Below are positions 52,377 through 60,492 of a DNA stretch of 64,000 nucleotides, piece after piece. The stretch is taken from NCBI GenBank assembly GCA_022447545.1, contig JAKVBI010000001.1, positions 124,001 through 188,000 of the forward strand, read 5' to 3'. Origin of the DNA: Myxococcota bacterium. GTDB lineage: Bacteria; Myxococcota_A; UBA9160; SMWR01. A model generated the notes under the pieces. It saw nothing but the letters and a program-made list of their open reading frames with translations, did no database searches and had not been told where the DNA came from. The first letter of the stretch is position 1. Every line of letters begins with the position of its first letter. The position numbers and the translations under genes are program-made.

Positions 52377-54638
52377 TCAGCCCTGCGGGTCCAGCGCCTC
52401 GAGAACACGCGGCGGCGACAGGGGCAACTCGGTCATGCGCACGCCAGTCGCCGCCCGCATCGCGTTGGCCACAGTCGCCAGAGGCGGCACGATGGGAATC
52501 TCTCCCACACCACGTGCCCCGTAGGGATGCGCTGGATTGGCGACCTCGACGATCGCAGTCTCGATCATGGGGAGATCCGAGGCGACGGGCATCCGATAGT
52601 CGAGGAAGCCCGGATTCTCCATGGTGCCCTCTGCGTCGTACAGGTATTCCTCATTGAGCGCCCAACCGATGCCCTGAGAAGCACCTCCCTGCATTTGCCC
52701 TTCGACAAAGCTCGGGTGAACGGCCTTCCCCACATCCTGGACCACGGTGTATCGCACCACCGTGGAGCGACCGGTTTCGGGATCGACTTCGATATCACAG
52801 ATGTGGGTCCCAAAGGTGGGAGCCACGGCGGGAGGGACAATGGAGGCACTACCCGTGATCGGCCCTCCGGTTGCACCGGTCTGGGAGGCCAATTCCTGGA
52901 TCGTGAGCGGCTCGTTCCTCGCAGCTCCGTTGCGTGGCACCGCGCGACCCTCTTCCCAGGACACGTCGTCCACCTCGACGCCCCAGATCACCGCAGCACG
53001 GCTTCGCAGTTCCTCGACGATCTGAGCACATGCCTCGATGATGGCTCCGCCCGTCACTACGGTGGTCCGGCTTCCGCCCGTGAGATCCGTGAACCCCACG
53101 CTGTCAGTATCGAGCACCAGGGGACGAACCTGGTCGTATTCGACACCCAGCTCCTCACAGGTGATCAAGGCCATGCTCGCGCGCCATCCTCCGATGTCAG
53201 GGTTGCCGGTGGCCACCACCACACTGCCATCGGGATGGAGGCTCACATTGGCGCTCGACTGCATGCCCGCATTGAACCAGTACCCACTGGCGACACCACG
53301 CCCCTGGTTGGGCCCGAGTTCCGCCTGGTAGTGGGGATGGCTCCGCGCCTCCTCGAGGGTCTCCTTGAATCCGATCCGCGGATAGGCGGGGCCGACCGGA
53401 GTGGGATCCCCCTCTTCCACTGCATTCAACAAACGCAGCTCAATGGGATCCATCCCGAGTTCCAGGGCCAGCTCATCCACCAGCGATTCGGTCCCGAAGG
53501 CGCCCATCGGTGCCCCAGGCGCCCGGTAGGCGGCCACTTTCGGCTTATTGAGCACCACATCGTGCGCTTCGATGAAGGTGTGGGGAATCTTGTAGGGGCC
53601 GAAAGCCGTCATGGCCGCGGCGCCGGCCGGTGAACCAGAGAACGCGCCGGCCTCCATGGCCACCGAGGCCCAGGCGGCCGTGATGCGGCCGTCGCGCTTG
53701 GCCCCGAGTTTGAAGTGCATCCGACTGCCCGAAGTGGGACCGGTGGTGCGGAACACTTCCTCTCGAGACATCACCATCTTGACCGGGCGCTGGGCCTTGC
53801 GAGACAGCACCACCGCCAGGGGCTCCATGTAGACCGTGGTCTTGCCCCCAAATCCCCCACCGATCTCGCTGGGAATCACCTTGACCTTGGACGCCTCGAC
53901 TCCCGCAACCGCAGCGGTGAGTTCTCGTACGAGAAAACCGCCCTGGGTGCAGCACCAGACCATGACCTGTTCGTCCTCGCCCACGCGCGCCACGCAGGCG
54001 TGGGGCTCGATGTAGCCCTGGTGAACCATGGGGGTCGCGAATTTGCGCTCGACCACGATGTCCGCTTCCGCGAAGCCCGCTTCTACATCCCCACGTGAGA
54101 ACTCGATCCGCGAGGCGATGTTGGTGGGGCCATCGGGAAGATCCCCGGGCATGCCACCCGTGCGCATGTCCTCATGCAGGATGGGTGCACCGGCCGCCAT
54201 GGCCTCCTCGATTTCGAGAACCGCGTCCAGGGGCTCATAGACGACTTCGATCAATTCAGCGGCACGGCGAGCGGATTCGAGCCGGGTCGCCGCCACTGCA
54301 GCCACGGGTTGACCGTGATAGAGAGCTTTCTCCCTGGCCATGCAGTTGCGCGACAAATCCCGGAAGCTCACGTGGGACTCGGGACCGCCGGTGGCCGTGG
54401 TCGGCAGGTCAGGCAAATCCTCGGCGGTGATCACGGCCTTCACTCCCGGGAGAGCCAGGGCCGCCGTGGTGTCGATGGAGACGATCCGCGCGTGAGCGTG
54501 GGGACTGCGCAAGACCACGCCTTGCAACATTCCGGGCAGGTTGAAATCCGCTCCGTAGTTGGCACGGCCCGTCACCTTGTCGACGCCATCCGGTCGAATC
54601 GGCCGCGTCCCAACGAAATTGAACTTCCGATCATCCAT
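52377..54638 (-). CDS. Xanthine dehydrogenase-family molybdopterin-binding subunit (large subunit)
   Basis: A 753-residue protein with the CoxL/XdhA-type molybdopterin domain. N-terminal DKVTGRANYGADFNLPGMLQ starts the family pattern. IGGGFGGKTTVYMEPLAV and AYRAPGAPMGAFGTESLVDE bind the cofactor. The catalytic Glu lies in GARGVGEIPIVPP near the C-terminus. It hydroxylates an aldehyde, purine or heterocycle. No FAD or [2Fe-2S] subunit is adjacent, so the partners must be encoded elsewhere. Substrate cannot be assigned. It converges with top6A. Confidence 0.88.
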   Translation of the reverse strand: MDDRKFNFVGTRPIRPDGVDKVTGRANYGADFNLPGMLQGVVLRSPHAHARIVSIDTTAALALPGVKAVITAEDLPDLPTTATGGPESHVSFRDLSRNCMAREKALYHGQPVAAVAATRLESARRAAELIEVVYEPLDAVLEIEEAMAAGAPILHEDMRTGGMPGDLPDGPTNIASRIEFSRGDVEAGFAEADIVVERKFATPMVHQGYIEPHACVARVGEDEQVMVWCCTQGGFLVRELTAAVAGVEASKVKVIPSEIGGGFGGKTTVYMEPLAVVLSRKAQRPVKMVMSREEVFRTTGPTSGSRMHFKLGAKRDGRITAAWASVAMEAGAFSGSPAGAAAMTAFGPYKIPHTFIEAHDVVLNKPKVAAYRAPGAPMGAFGTESLVDELALELGMDPIELRLLNAVEEGDPTPVGPAYPRIGFKETLEEARSHPHYQAELGPNQGRGVASGYWFNAGMQSSANVSLHPDGSVVVATGNPDIGGWRASMALITCEELGVEYDQVRPLVLDTDSVGFTDLTGGSRTTVVTGGAIIEACAQIVEELRSRAAVIWGVEVDDVSWEEGRAVPRNGAARNEPLTIQELASQTGATGGPITGSASIVPPAVAPTFGTHICDIEVDPETGRSTVVRYTVVQDVGKAVHPSFVEGQMQGGASQGIGWALNEEYLYDAEGTMENPGFLDYRMPVASDLPMIETAIVEVANPAHPYGARGVGEIPIVPPLATVANAMRAATGVRMTELPLSPPRVLEALDPQG

Positions 54639-54730
54639 TTCGAAACCCCGGTGTGATTCAGTTCGAGGGTATCACCGGAATGGGGTCCGGGTCAGCAGCC
54701 CCCCGGAGGTGACCGGGAGCCAGGAGAACC

Positions 54731-54758
54731 CTGTCACCTCCCCCGCGGGTGTTATCCT
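54731..54758 (+). promoter_or_regulatory. Candidate promoter upstream of rmlA
   Basis: CTGTCA (54731-54736) and TATCCT (54753-54758) are 16 bp apart, 4 of 6 matches each, about 90 bp before the ATG of rmlA. Weak. Confidence 0.3.
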
Positions 54759-54849
54759 GTGAACACAGGCGGGCCCATGGGTTGGACTGTGACCCTGGGG
54801 TCGACGGTCGAAGTGGGATGACGCGCCACGACGCGCCCGGAGGGAACCG

Positions 54850-55722
54850 ATGAAGGGCATCATCCTCGCAGGTGGATCGGGGACCCGACTCCACCCGATC
54901 ACACGAGGCGTCAGCAAGCAGCTCCTCCCCATCTACGACAAGCCGATGGTCTACTACCCCATCTCCACGCTGATGCTGGCGGGAATTCGGGAATTGTTGC
55001 TGATCTCCACCCCCGAGGATCTCCCCTCCTACCAGCGGCTTCTCGGTGATGGGGGGGATCTCGGCATCGAGATTCAATACGCCGAGCAGCCCCGCCCGGA
55101 AGGGCTCGCCCAGGCCTTCCTCATCGGCCGCGATTTCGTGGGCAACGATCGGGTTGCGCTCGCCCTGGGCGACAACGTCTTCTATGGCCAGGGGCTGGGA
55201 GGCGTCCTCGAACAGGCGCGCAACCGCGAAGCCGGCGCCACGGTATTCGGCTACTGGGTCCGGGACCCCGAGCGCTACGGCGTGGTGGAGTTCGAAAAGG
55301 ACGGCACGGTCAAGGGCATCGAGGAGAAACCCGAGCACCCGCGCTCCAGCTACGCGGTGGTGGGACTCTACTTCTACGACAATCGCGTGGTCGAGATTGC
55401 CGACAACCTGGCACCGTCGCCCCGGGGTGAGTTGGAGATCACCGACGTGAACCGGAACTACCTCGAGCGTGGAGACCTCCACGTCGAACTCCTCGGCCGC
55501 GGCATCGCCTGGCTCGACACGGGCACCCACGAGTCCCTGCTGCAAGCTTCGAACTTCGTCGAGACCATCGAAGCACGTCAGGGCCTGAAGATCGCCTGCC
55601 TGGAAGAGATCGCCTACCGGCGGGGCTTCATCGATCGAGAACAACTCGCCCGGCTGGGGGCTGCCCTGGGCAAGACCCAATACGGCGAGTACCTGCTCAT
55701 GCTGGCCGAAGAGGATTCCTGA
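54850..55722 (+). CDS. rmlA: Glucose-1-phosphate thymidylyltransferase
   Basis: A 290-residue nucleotidyltransferase starting [20 protein letters not shown], with [20 protein letters not shown] and later [16 protein letters not shown] and [20 protein letters not shown]. It makes dTDP-glucose from glucose-1-phosphate and dTTP, the first step to dTDP-L-rhamnose for O-antigen or other glycans. It precedes rmlC directly. Also known as RfbA. Confidence 0.95.
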   Translation: MKGIILAGGSGTRLHPITRGVSKQLLPIYDKPMVYYPISTLMLAGIRELLLISTPEDLPSYQRLLGDGGDLGIEIQYAEQPRPEGLAQAFLIGRDFVGNDRVALALGDNVFYGQGLGGVLEQARNREAGATVFGYWVRDPERYGVVEFEKDGTVKGIEEKPEHPRSSYAVVGLYFYDNRVVEIADNLAPSPRGELEITDVNRNYLERGDLHVELLGRGIAWLDTGTHESLLQASNFVETIEARQGLKIACLEEIAYRRGFIDREQLARLGAALGKTQYGEYLLMLAEEDS

Positions 55723-55723
55723 G

Positions 55724-56278
55724 TTGCAGTTCATCGAAACGCCCATCCCCGGAGTGATCGTGGTGGAGCCACAGGTACACGGCGACGAGCGGGGGTTCTT
55801 TCTGGAGACCTATCACGCCGAGCGGTTCGCAGCAGCCGGGATCGCGCTGCCTTTCGTGCAGGACAATCACTCGCTGTCATCCCAGGGCATCTTGCGGGGC
55901 CTCCACGGCCAGTCCCCCCACCCACAGGGCAAGCTGGTCCGCGCCATCGAGGGCGAGATCTACGACGTGGCCGCCGACGTCCGCCGGGGCTCCCCGACCT
56001 ACGGCCAGTTCTTCGCAATCCACTTGTCGGCGGCGAACAAGAAACAGCTCTACGTACCTCCGGGGCTCGTCCACGGCTTCAGCGTCGTTAGCGACAGCGC
56101 ACAGGTCGAGTACAAGTGCACCGACCTCTACCACCCCGACGCCGAGTTCAGCGTGCGCTGGGACGATCCCGAACTCGCCATCCCCTGGCCCGTGGAAACC
56201 CCGGTGCTGTCGGACAAAGACCGGAACGCGCCGTTACTGCGCGACGTCCAGGATCGATTGATCGACTTCGAGGATTGA
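55724..56278 (+). CDS. rmlC: dTDP-4-dehydrorhamnose 3,5-epimerase
   Basis: A 184-residue cupin-fold epimerase. DERGFFLETYHAERF, QDNHSLSSQGILRGLH, HPQGKLVRAIEGEIYDVAAD and VPPGLVHGFSVVSD are the RmlC landmarks (catalytic His in RGLH). The TTG start lies 1 bp after the rmlA stop. rmlB and rmlD are missing from this pair and presumably encoded elsewhere. It converges with and slightly overlaps apbE. Confidence 0.93.
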   Translation: MQFIETPIPGVIVVEPQVHGDERGFFLETYHAERFAAAGIALPFVQDNHSLSSQGILRGLHGQSPHPQGKLVRAIEGEIYDVAADVRRGSPTYGQFFAIHLSAANKKQLYVPPGLVHGFSVVSDSAQVEYKCTDLYHPDAEFSVRWDDPELAIPWPVETPVLSDKDRNAPLLRDVQDRLIDFED

Positions 56279-57316
56279 TCGGCCACGGCTCTCCCGCTGG
56301 GCGGGAGCCAGTCGTTCGAAGGACACCCGCTCCCTCCAGCCGGCGGTGGTCCGCACCTCGCCCCTGCCCGTCTCCACCAGGCCCTCGCAGTCCGGGAGGG
56401 CCTCGACGAGGTCGAGGCCCTCCTCCTCGCCTCCAATCAGCAGGGCCGTGCTGAGCGCCTCGGCAAGAGCCGCATCGGGCGCCACCACCACGGCCAGGCG
56501 GTGCTCGGTGAGAGGCCAGCCTGTACGTGGGTCCAGCACGTGCCCATACGACACGCCTCCGATCTCGACGAATTGGCCGAGACTGCCCGACACCGAGAGC
56601 GCCTGGTCCCGCAAAAGGATCAGACCGATGGGACCCGTGGCGCCGCGCACCAGCAGCGTCCAGCCCGCTTCCCCGGGTGGCGCTCCGATCGCCCAGGTGC
56701 TGCTCTGGCCGAAACTCAGCAGCGCCGCGTGGACCCCCGCCTCAGCCAGCAGGGGCCGTAGCTCATCGAGCGCGTACCCCTTGGCGATGCCACCGAGGTT
56801 CACTGAAACCCCAGGCTCCAGAAACTCCACGTCCCCGTCGTCGCCCACCCGCACCCGATCCGACCCGACCTTTGAACGGGCCGACGCGAGCGCGTCGGCG
56901 CTGGGTGGCTGGCCACTGTCTGCGGCCCCCACCCAGAGTTCCACCAGAGGTCCCACCGTGACGTCGAAGGCTCCGCCCGTGAGCTGCGAATGGCTCAAGG
57001 CCCGTGCGAGAAGATCTGCCAGCCGCGGGTCCACGCGCTTCGGATCCAGGCCTGCGCTGCGGTTGAGTCGGCTGATCTGACTGTCGGGCTGGTAGCGGCT
57101 CACCAGGCCTTCGAGCTCTTGGACGCGCTCGAAGGCGCGATCCAGGATCTCACGAGCTTCCCGCGGAGAAGCACCCGCCGGGGGCACGATGGACATCTCG
57201 AGCACGGTGCCCATGGCCAGCCGTCCATCGCTGACGAGGTCCGGAGGTGGGGGGGGCGACGCGCAGGCCAGCACCAGTATCACCACCAGGGCCGGAGCGA
57301 TGGCGACAGGCCTCAA
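56234..57316 (-). CDS. apbE: FAD:protein FMN transferase (ApbE), lipoprotein
   Basis: 360 residues from a TTG at 57316. The start fits a lipoprotein signal (LRPVAIAPALVVILVLAC) and overlaps the preceding stop as TTGA. ApbE motifs in order: AMGTVLEMS, GGAFDVTVGPLVELW, VNLGGIAKGYALDEL and HVLDPRTGWPL. ApbE transfers FMN from FAD to Thr of FMN-binding proteins in the periplasm. The next-but-one gene upstream encodes just such a protein. The 3' end overlaps rmlC by 45 bp in opposite orientation. Confidence 0.92.
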   Translation of the reverse strand: MRPVAIAPALVVILVLACASPPPPPDLVSDGRLAMGTVLEMSIVPPAGASPREAREILDRAFERVQELEGLVSRYQPDSQISRLNRSAGLDPKRVDPRLADLLARALSHSQLTGGAFDVTVGPLVELWVGAADSGQPPSADALASARSKVGSDRVRVGDDGDVEFLEPGVSVNLGGIAKGYALDELRPLLAEAGVHAALLSFGQSSTWAIGAPPGEAGWTLLVRGATGPIGLILLRDQALSVSGSLGQFVEIGGVSYGHVLDPRTGWPLTEHRLAVVVAPDAALAEALSTALLIGGEEEGLDLVEALPDCEGLVETGRGEVRTTAGWRERVSFERLAPAQRESRGRSILEVDQSILDVAQ

Positions 57317-57831
57317 GAATTCGGCGACCTCGCCGTCCCGCCCGCGTAGTTGCGTTGGCTGCCCGTGAACACCGCCCACAGCGACAAGCCCACCAGGGCA
57401 GCCAAACTCCCCTGCAACAACAAGAAGCCGGCGATCTTCGCGTAGGCAAATGCCGGATGACCGAAACGCACCAACCAACCCGCGCCCTCGTCGAGAATCG
57501 CCGAGAAGAAGGGCACCACCACCAGCCAGGCCTTCACGGAGTTGCGCAGGGGGATGAAGAGCACCAGGTGGGTGAGCACCAGTAGCAACATCCCCATGGC
57601 GAACAAGTGAAAGTGGGAGACTTCGAGCAGTCCCTGATAGCTGCGTGGCGAGAGGAAGCGCTCCTCGGAGCCCAGGTAGTACTCCACCACCGACTGGTAG
57701 GTGAGGCTCATCTTCGCGAAATACAGCAGAGCGTTCGTCACCCACAGGCCGCACACGTAGAGGGCGTAGAGGACCACGATGGTCTGCAGAAGGCGGTTGC
57801 GGTTCCACTCTCCGGTGATCACGAAGCGCAC
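57313..57831 (-). CDS. Four-helix integral membrane protein of the flavinylation locus
   Basis: A 172-residue protein from GTG 57831. Four TM helices: about 14-38 (LLQTIVVLYALYVCGLWV), 73-93, 100-121 and 130-155. Histidines H73, H75, H88 and H125 lie in or near the helices (HFHLFAMGMLLLVLTHLV), which could coordinate heme or bind a quinone, though this is not proven. I do not recognise the family. It lies between the FMN-binding protein gene and apbE, 3 bp after the former and overlapping the latter by TTGA, so it very likely shares their function in extracytoplasmic electron transfer. Confidence 0.75.
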   Translation of the reverse strand: MRFVITGEWNRNRLLQTIVVLYALYVCGLWVTNALLYFAKMSLTYQSVVEYYLGSEERFLSPRSYQGLLEVSHFHLFAMGMLLLVLTHLVLFIPLRNSVKAWLVVVPFFSAILDEGAGWLVRFGHPAFAYAKIAGFLLLQGSLAALVGLSLWAVFTGSQRNYAGGTARSPNS

Positions 57832-57834
57832 AGC

Positions 57835-58422
57835 TCAGTCCCCGTCCTTGATCAAGACCTCGTACAGGGCAAGCACCCGTCGCACCCCCCCGGCGGTGGC
57901 GTGCGTCGTGAGCGTCGACCCGACGACGGCGTGAATGTCCCTCCCCACCCTGAGTACCGAAGAGCGGGTCGAATTATCGAACTGAAGATACCAGCGGTCG
58001 ATGGGGAGATAGTCGAGCGGCTCGTGAAATGCCAGCACGCGAACGGACCTCACCGTACCCTCGGGGCTCAGCACCACCAGCAGCGCCTCGGCGAGGGTGC
58101 GGACCATGTGGAGATCCACCACCGCGTAGCCCAGGAGGGTGCCCTCGCGGCGGGCGGTGAACACCCGCACGATGCGCTTTTCCACCCGTTCCTCGGCGAG
58201 CGCCTCGACGCGCTCCACCTGCTCCTCGGTCAAGACATAGGTCGAGGATTCGATTTCGGCCCCAACGCCAAAGGCCTCCGCCACCGCGTCCAAGCGGGCA
58301 GCGAAGACCTTGGCGTGGGCAGGGGTGGCGGCCCCCGCCCACGCGATCAGGGCCAGAAGTATCCCTCCGACCCAGCTGGAACTGAGCCTAGAAGACAAAG
58401 CCGATGCCGACGTTGAACTCAT
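57835..58422 (-). CDS. FMN-binding domain protein (likely flavinylated)
   Basis: A 195-residue protein with an N-terminal signal or anchor (about 18-36) and a C-terminal FMN-bind domain like RnfG/NqrC. The flavinylation-type motif is VGSTLTTHATAGGV (G168-S169-T170-L171-T172-T173). By analogy to G-A-T-x-T-S the FMN would be on T172. The central part is charged helix (about 66-90). The porin upstream and the membrane protein plus apbE downstream form one unit. Its ATG overlaps the porin stop by 35 bp; TTG 58398 is an alternative start. Confidence 0.8.
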   Translation of the reverse strand: MSSTSASALSSRLSSSWVGGILLALIAWAGAATPAHAKVFAARLDAVAEAFGVGAEIESSTYVLTEEQVERVEALAEERVEKRIVRVFTARREGTLLGYAVVDLHMVRTLAEALLVVLSPEGTVRSVRVLAFHEPLDYLPIDRWYLQFDNSTRSSVLRVGRDIHAVVGSTLTTHATAGGVRRVLALYEVLIKDGD

Positions 58423-59725
58423 TCGAGTATGAATCGTCCCCGGCTGCTGAAGAGATGTTCCGGTAGTCGAGTTTCACCACCACCTGGGGGATCGGCTTAT
58501 AGGAAAGGCCCACCGTGTGGTAGTGGACGTCCTTGTACTTCAGATCCGCTACATCCGCACCATCCATCTCGTGCTGCAGGTCGAGGTAGGAGAAGCGATA
58601 GAACGGCTCAATGCTCTGACCGCTGCCGGGGCTGAAGAACGGCATGATGTCGTAGCCGATCTCAGCGTAGGCGCCGAGCATCTCCTTGGCGTTGTTCGGG
58701 TTCGAGCCAGTATCGGCCAAAACAGCGGCATTGAGTGCTGCAGCACCGTCCAGGTTCGAACCCGTCACCAGGCCGCGCACGCGAGCGCCGTGGCCCTGGT
58801 ACTGAAGGTGAACGTCCCAGATCGTCGTGCTCAACGCGTTGCCGTTGAGAAGCGCATCGTCCTGCCCCGAGTCGCCGTAGTAGATCGACGCGCCGAGATC
58901 CCAGGCATCCGTGGGCGACCAGTCGACCCGTCCCACCAGCGCCGCGTTGTTGGCGATGGCCTTGCCACCCTTCTGGCGACCCCCCCGGAAACCATCCTTC
59001 GCGCGGAAGTCGGCCCCTTCGAATCCGTTCATCGCATAGAGCTTGTAGGTAAGGCCCTCGGTCAGGGTGCCGTAGAGCCCCACACCGTTTTCACGCCAGG
59101 TGGACGGAATGATGGTCTGCTCGACCCGCGGGCGGAGGTTGCCGAAGTAGGTCACGGGCTCGTGCATCTCATTGATGAAGCCCATGGGAACCAGCATCAG
59201 ACCGGTTCGCACGTTCGCCCAGTCTCGGAGCATGAAGTCGACAGTGGCGAACTCCACGCCGACCTTGCCGGCGCCGGAAACCGCCGAGCCGCCGTGCTCG
59301 AACTCAATTTCGGAGTTCAACACGATCCAGTCGTTGAACTTGTAACCGGCGTACAGGACCATCCGATAGAAGTCGGTCGAATCACTTGCACCATCCTGGA
59401 GCTTCCGGCCGTAGTAGGCCTCGCCGTAGCCACCCAGCGAAAGACCGCGGTCGATCTTGTAGACCTTCGAAGCCGCAGGACCGAGCCCGTAGAAGCTGGC
59501 GTCGTCGCTATCGGGCACCACGGCGCCAGACACCGCCTTCTCCAACTCGCTGGTCAGCGCCTCCACGGTGGATTCCAGGCGGTCAATGCGGCTGTTCTGC
59601 TCAGCCTCGGAATCGGCAGCCTGAGCCATGCCAGAAACGCACAGCAAGCCGACCACGAAGGCAATCGCCCCCCGGCGACAATGCCCTGCCAGGGCCTCGA
59701 ATTTGGAACTGAATCGCGGTTGCAA
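58388..59725 (-). CDS. Outer-membrane porin-like beta-barrel protein
   Basis: A 445-residue protein from a TTG at 59725, with GAGGAG about 8 nt upstream. Signal peptide (cleavage after about VSGMAQA), a short coiled coil (about 40-64, RIDRLESTVEALTSELEKAV), then a beta-barrel with alternating strands (LSLGGYGEAYYGR, IVLNSEIEFEHG) and a terminal Phe (GIGFVF). This is a trimeric-porin-like or phosphate/metal-selective porin pattern. It is the first gene of the unit and is preceded by Fur-box-like sites, suggesting a metal-repressed channel. Confidence 0.82.
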   Translation of the reverse strand: MQPRFSSKFEALAGHCRRGAIAFVVGLLCVSGMAQAADSEAEQNSRIDRLESTVEALTSELEKAVSGAVVPDSDDASFYGLGPAASKVYKIDRGLSLGGYGEAYYGRKLQDGASDSTDFYRMVLYAGYKFNDWIVLNSEIEFEHGGSAVSGAGKVGVEFATVDFMLRDWANVRTGLMLVPMGFINEMHEPVTYFGNLRPRVEQTIIPSTWRENGVGLYGTLTEGLTYKLYAMNGFEGADFRAKDGFRGGRQKGGKAIANNAALVGRVDWSPTDAWDLGASIYYGDSGQDDALLNGNALSTTIWDVHLQYQGHGARVRGLVTGSNLDGAAALNAAVLADTGSNPNNAKEMLGAYAEIGYDIMPFFSPGSGQSIEPFYRFSYLDLQHEMDGADVADLKYKDVHYHTVGLSYKPIPQVVVKLDYRNISSAAGDDSYSNEFNVGIGFVF

Positions 59726-59743
59726 TGTCGTTACTCCTCAATT

Positions 59744-59836
59744 TGAAAATGAATTTCGTTTTCGGGGGTTGCGCAGCATAGTCCGTCCTTCTTGATTATG
59801 AAAGTCATATTCAAATGGTTTTGAAAGTCATGTTCA
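59744..59836 (-). promoter_or_regulatory. Three Fur-box-like operator sites upstream of the porin
   Basis: Three 7-1-7 motifs lie between the porin and fur genes: TGAAAATGAATTTCG (59744-59758), TGAAAGTCATATTCA (59799-59813) and TGAAAGTCATGTTCA (59822-59836). Each resembles the TGAtAAT-n-ATTaTCA palindrome, and the two outer ones (relative to the porin) are near-identical and 23 bp apart. With a fur-family gene next door, direct repression is likely. Confidence 0.6.
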
Positions 59837-59916
59837 GAATAGAATGCGTACAGGAGACAACGCTTAGAGGGTCAACGAAGTGCATGAAGCTGCTTGGGAA
59901 GAACAGCGCCCGAGGC

Positions 59917-60375
59917 CTAGGCTAACTCGCTGGGAGGCCGTTTCAGCACGCCCTGACATTTCTCGCACAGGCCGTAGAGCTCGTGTCGGTGGCGCAGAAT
60001 CTGAAACCCGTAGCGCTTAGCAATCTCTTCCTGGGTCTTCTCGATCATCTCGCACTCGAATTCCACAATGGTCCCGCAACGGGTGCAGACCAGATGATCG
60101 TGGTGATCGTGGGCGATCTCGTAGCGCGTACTGCCTTCGTCGAAATGGCGTTCTGCTGCGAGGCCCGCCTCGCACAGCAGCTTCATGGTTCGGTACACCG
60201 TCGTGTAGCCGATCTGCGGCTCGGTCTCTCGGATCCGCTGGTACAGGTCGTCGCTGGTAATGTGACCCTGGACATCCAGAAAGGCGTCCAAAATCAGTTC
60301 CCGCTGGCGTGTGTGCTTGAGATTGTGCTCTTCGAGGTAACGCGCCAGCGCACGGCGTTGCGGTTCATGAGCCAT
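59917..60375 (-). CDS. fur: Fur family metal-dependent transcriptional regulator
   Basis: 152 residues from ATG 60375 (ATG 60408 would add 11). The winged helix has LKHTRQRELILDAFLD and IGYTTVYRTMKLLCE. Metal-binding stretches are HDHHDHLVCTRC and LYGLCEKC (two CxxC zinc sites). By sequence it could respond to Fe, Zn or Mn. It lies upstream of, and in the same direction as, the porin/flavin genes and is followed by the Fur-box-like region, so it probably regulates that unit. Assignment between Fur, Zur and Mur is open. Confidence 0.9.
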   Translation of the reverse strand: MAHEPQRRALARYLEEHNLKHTRQRELILDAFLDVQGHITSDDLYQRIRETEPQIGYTTVYRTMKLLCEAGLAAERHFDEGSTRYEIAHDHHDHLVCTRCGTIVEFECEMIEKTQEEIAKRYGFQILRHRHELYGLCEKCQGVLKRPPSELA

Positions 60376-60492
60376 CGAGAGAGAAGCTAAACCAACGCTC
60401 GTGTGCATTCAATTGCGCACGGCCGCAAGACACGCAGAATCACTCCAGCCCCACTGGGACCTGGAAGCCCCTGTAGTCGGGAACCCAGCCGG

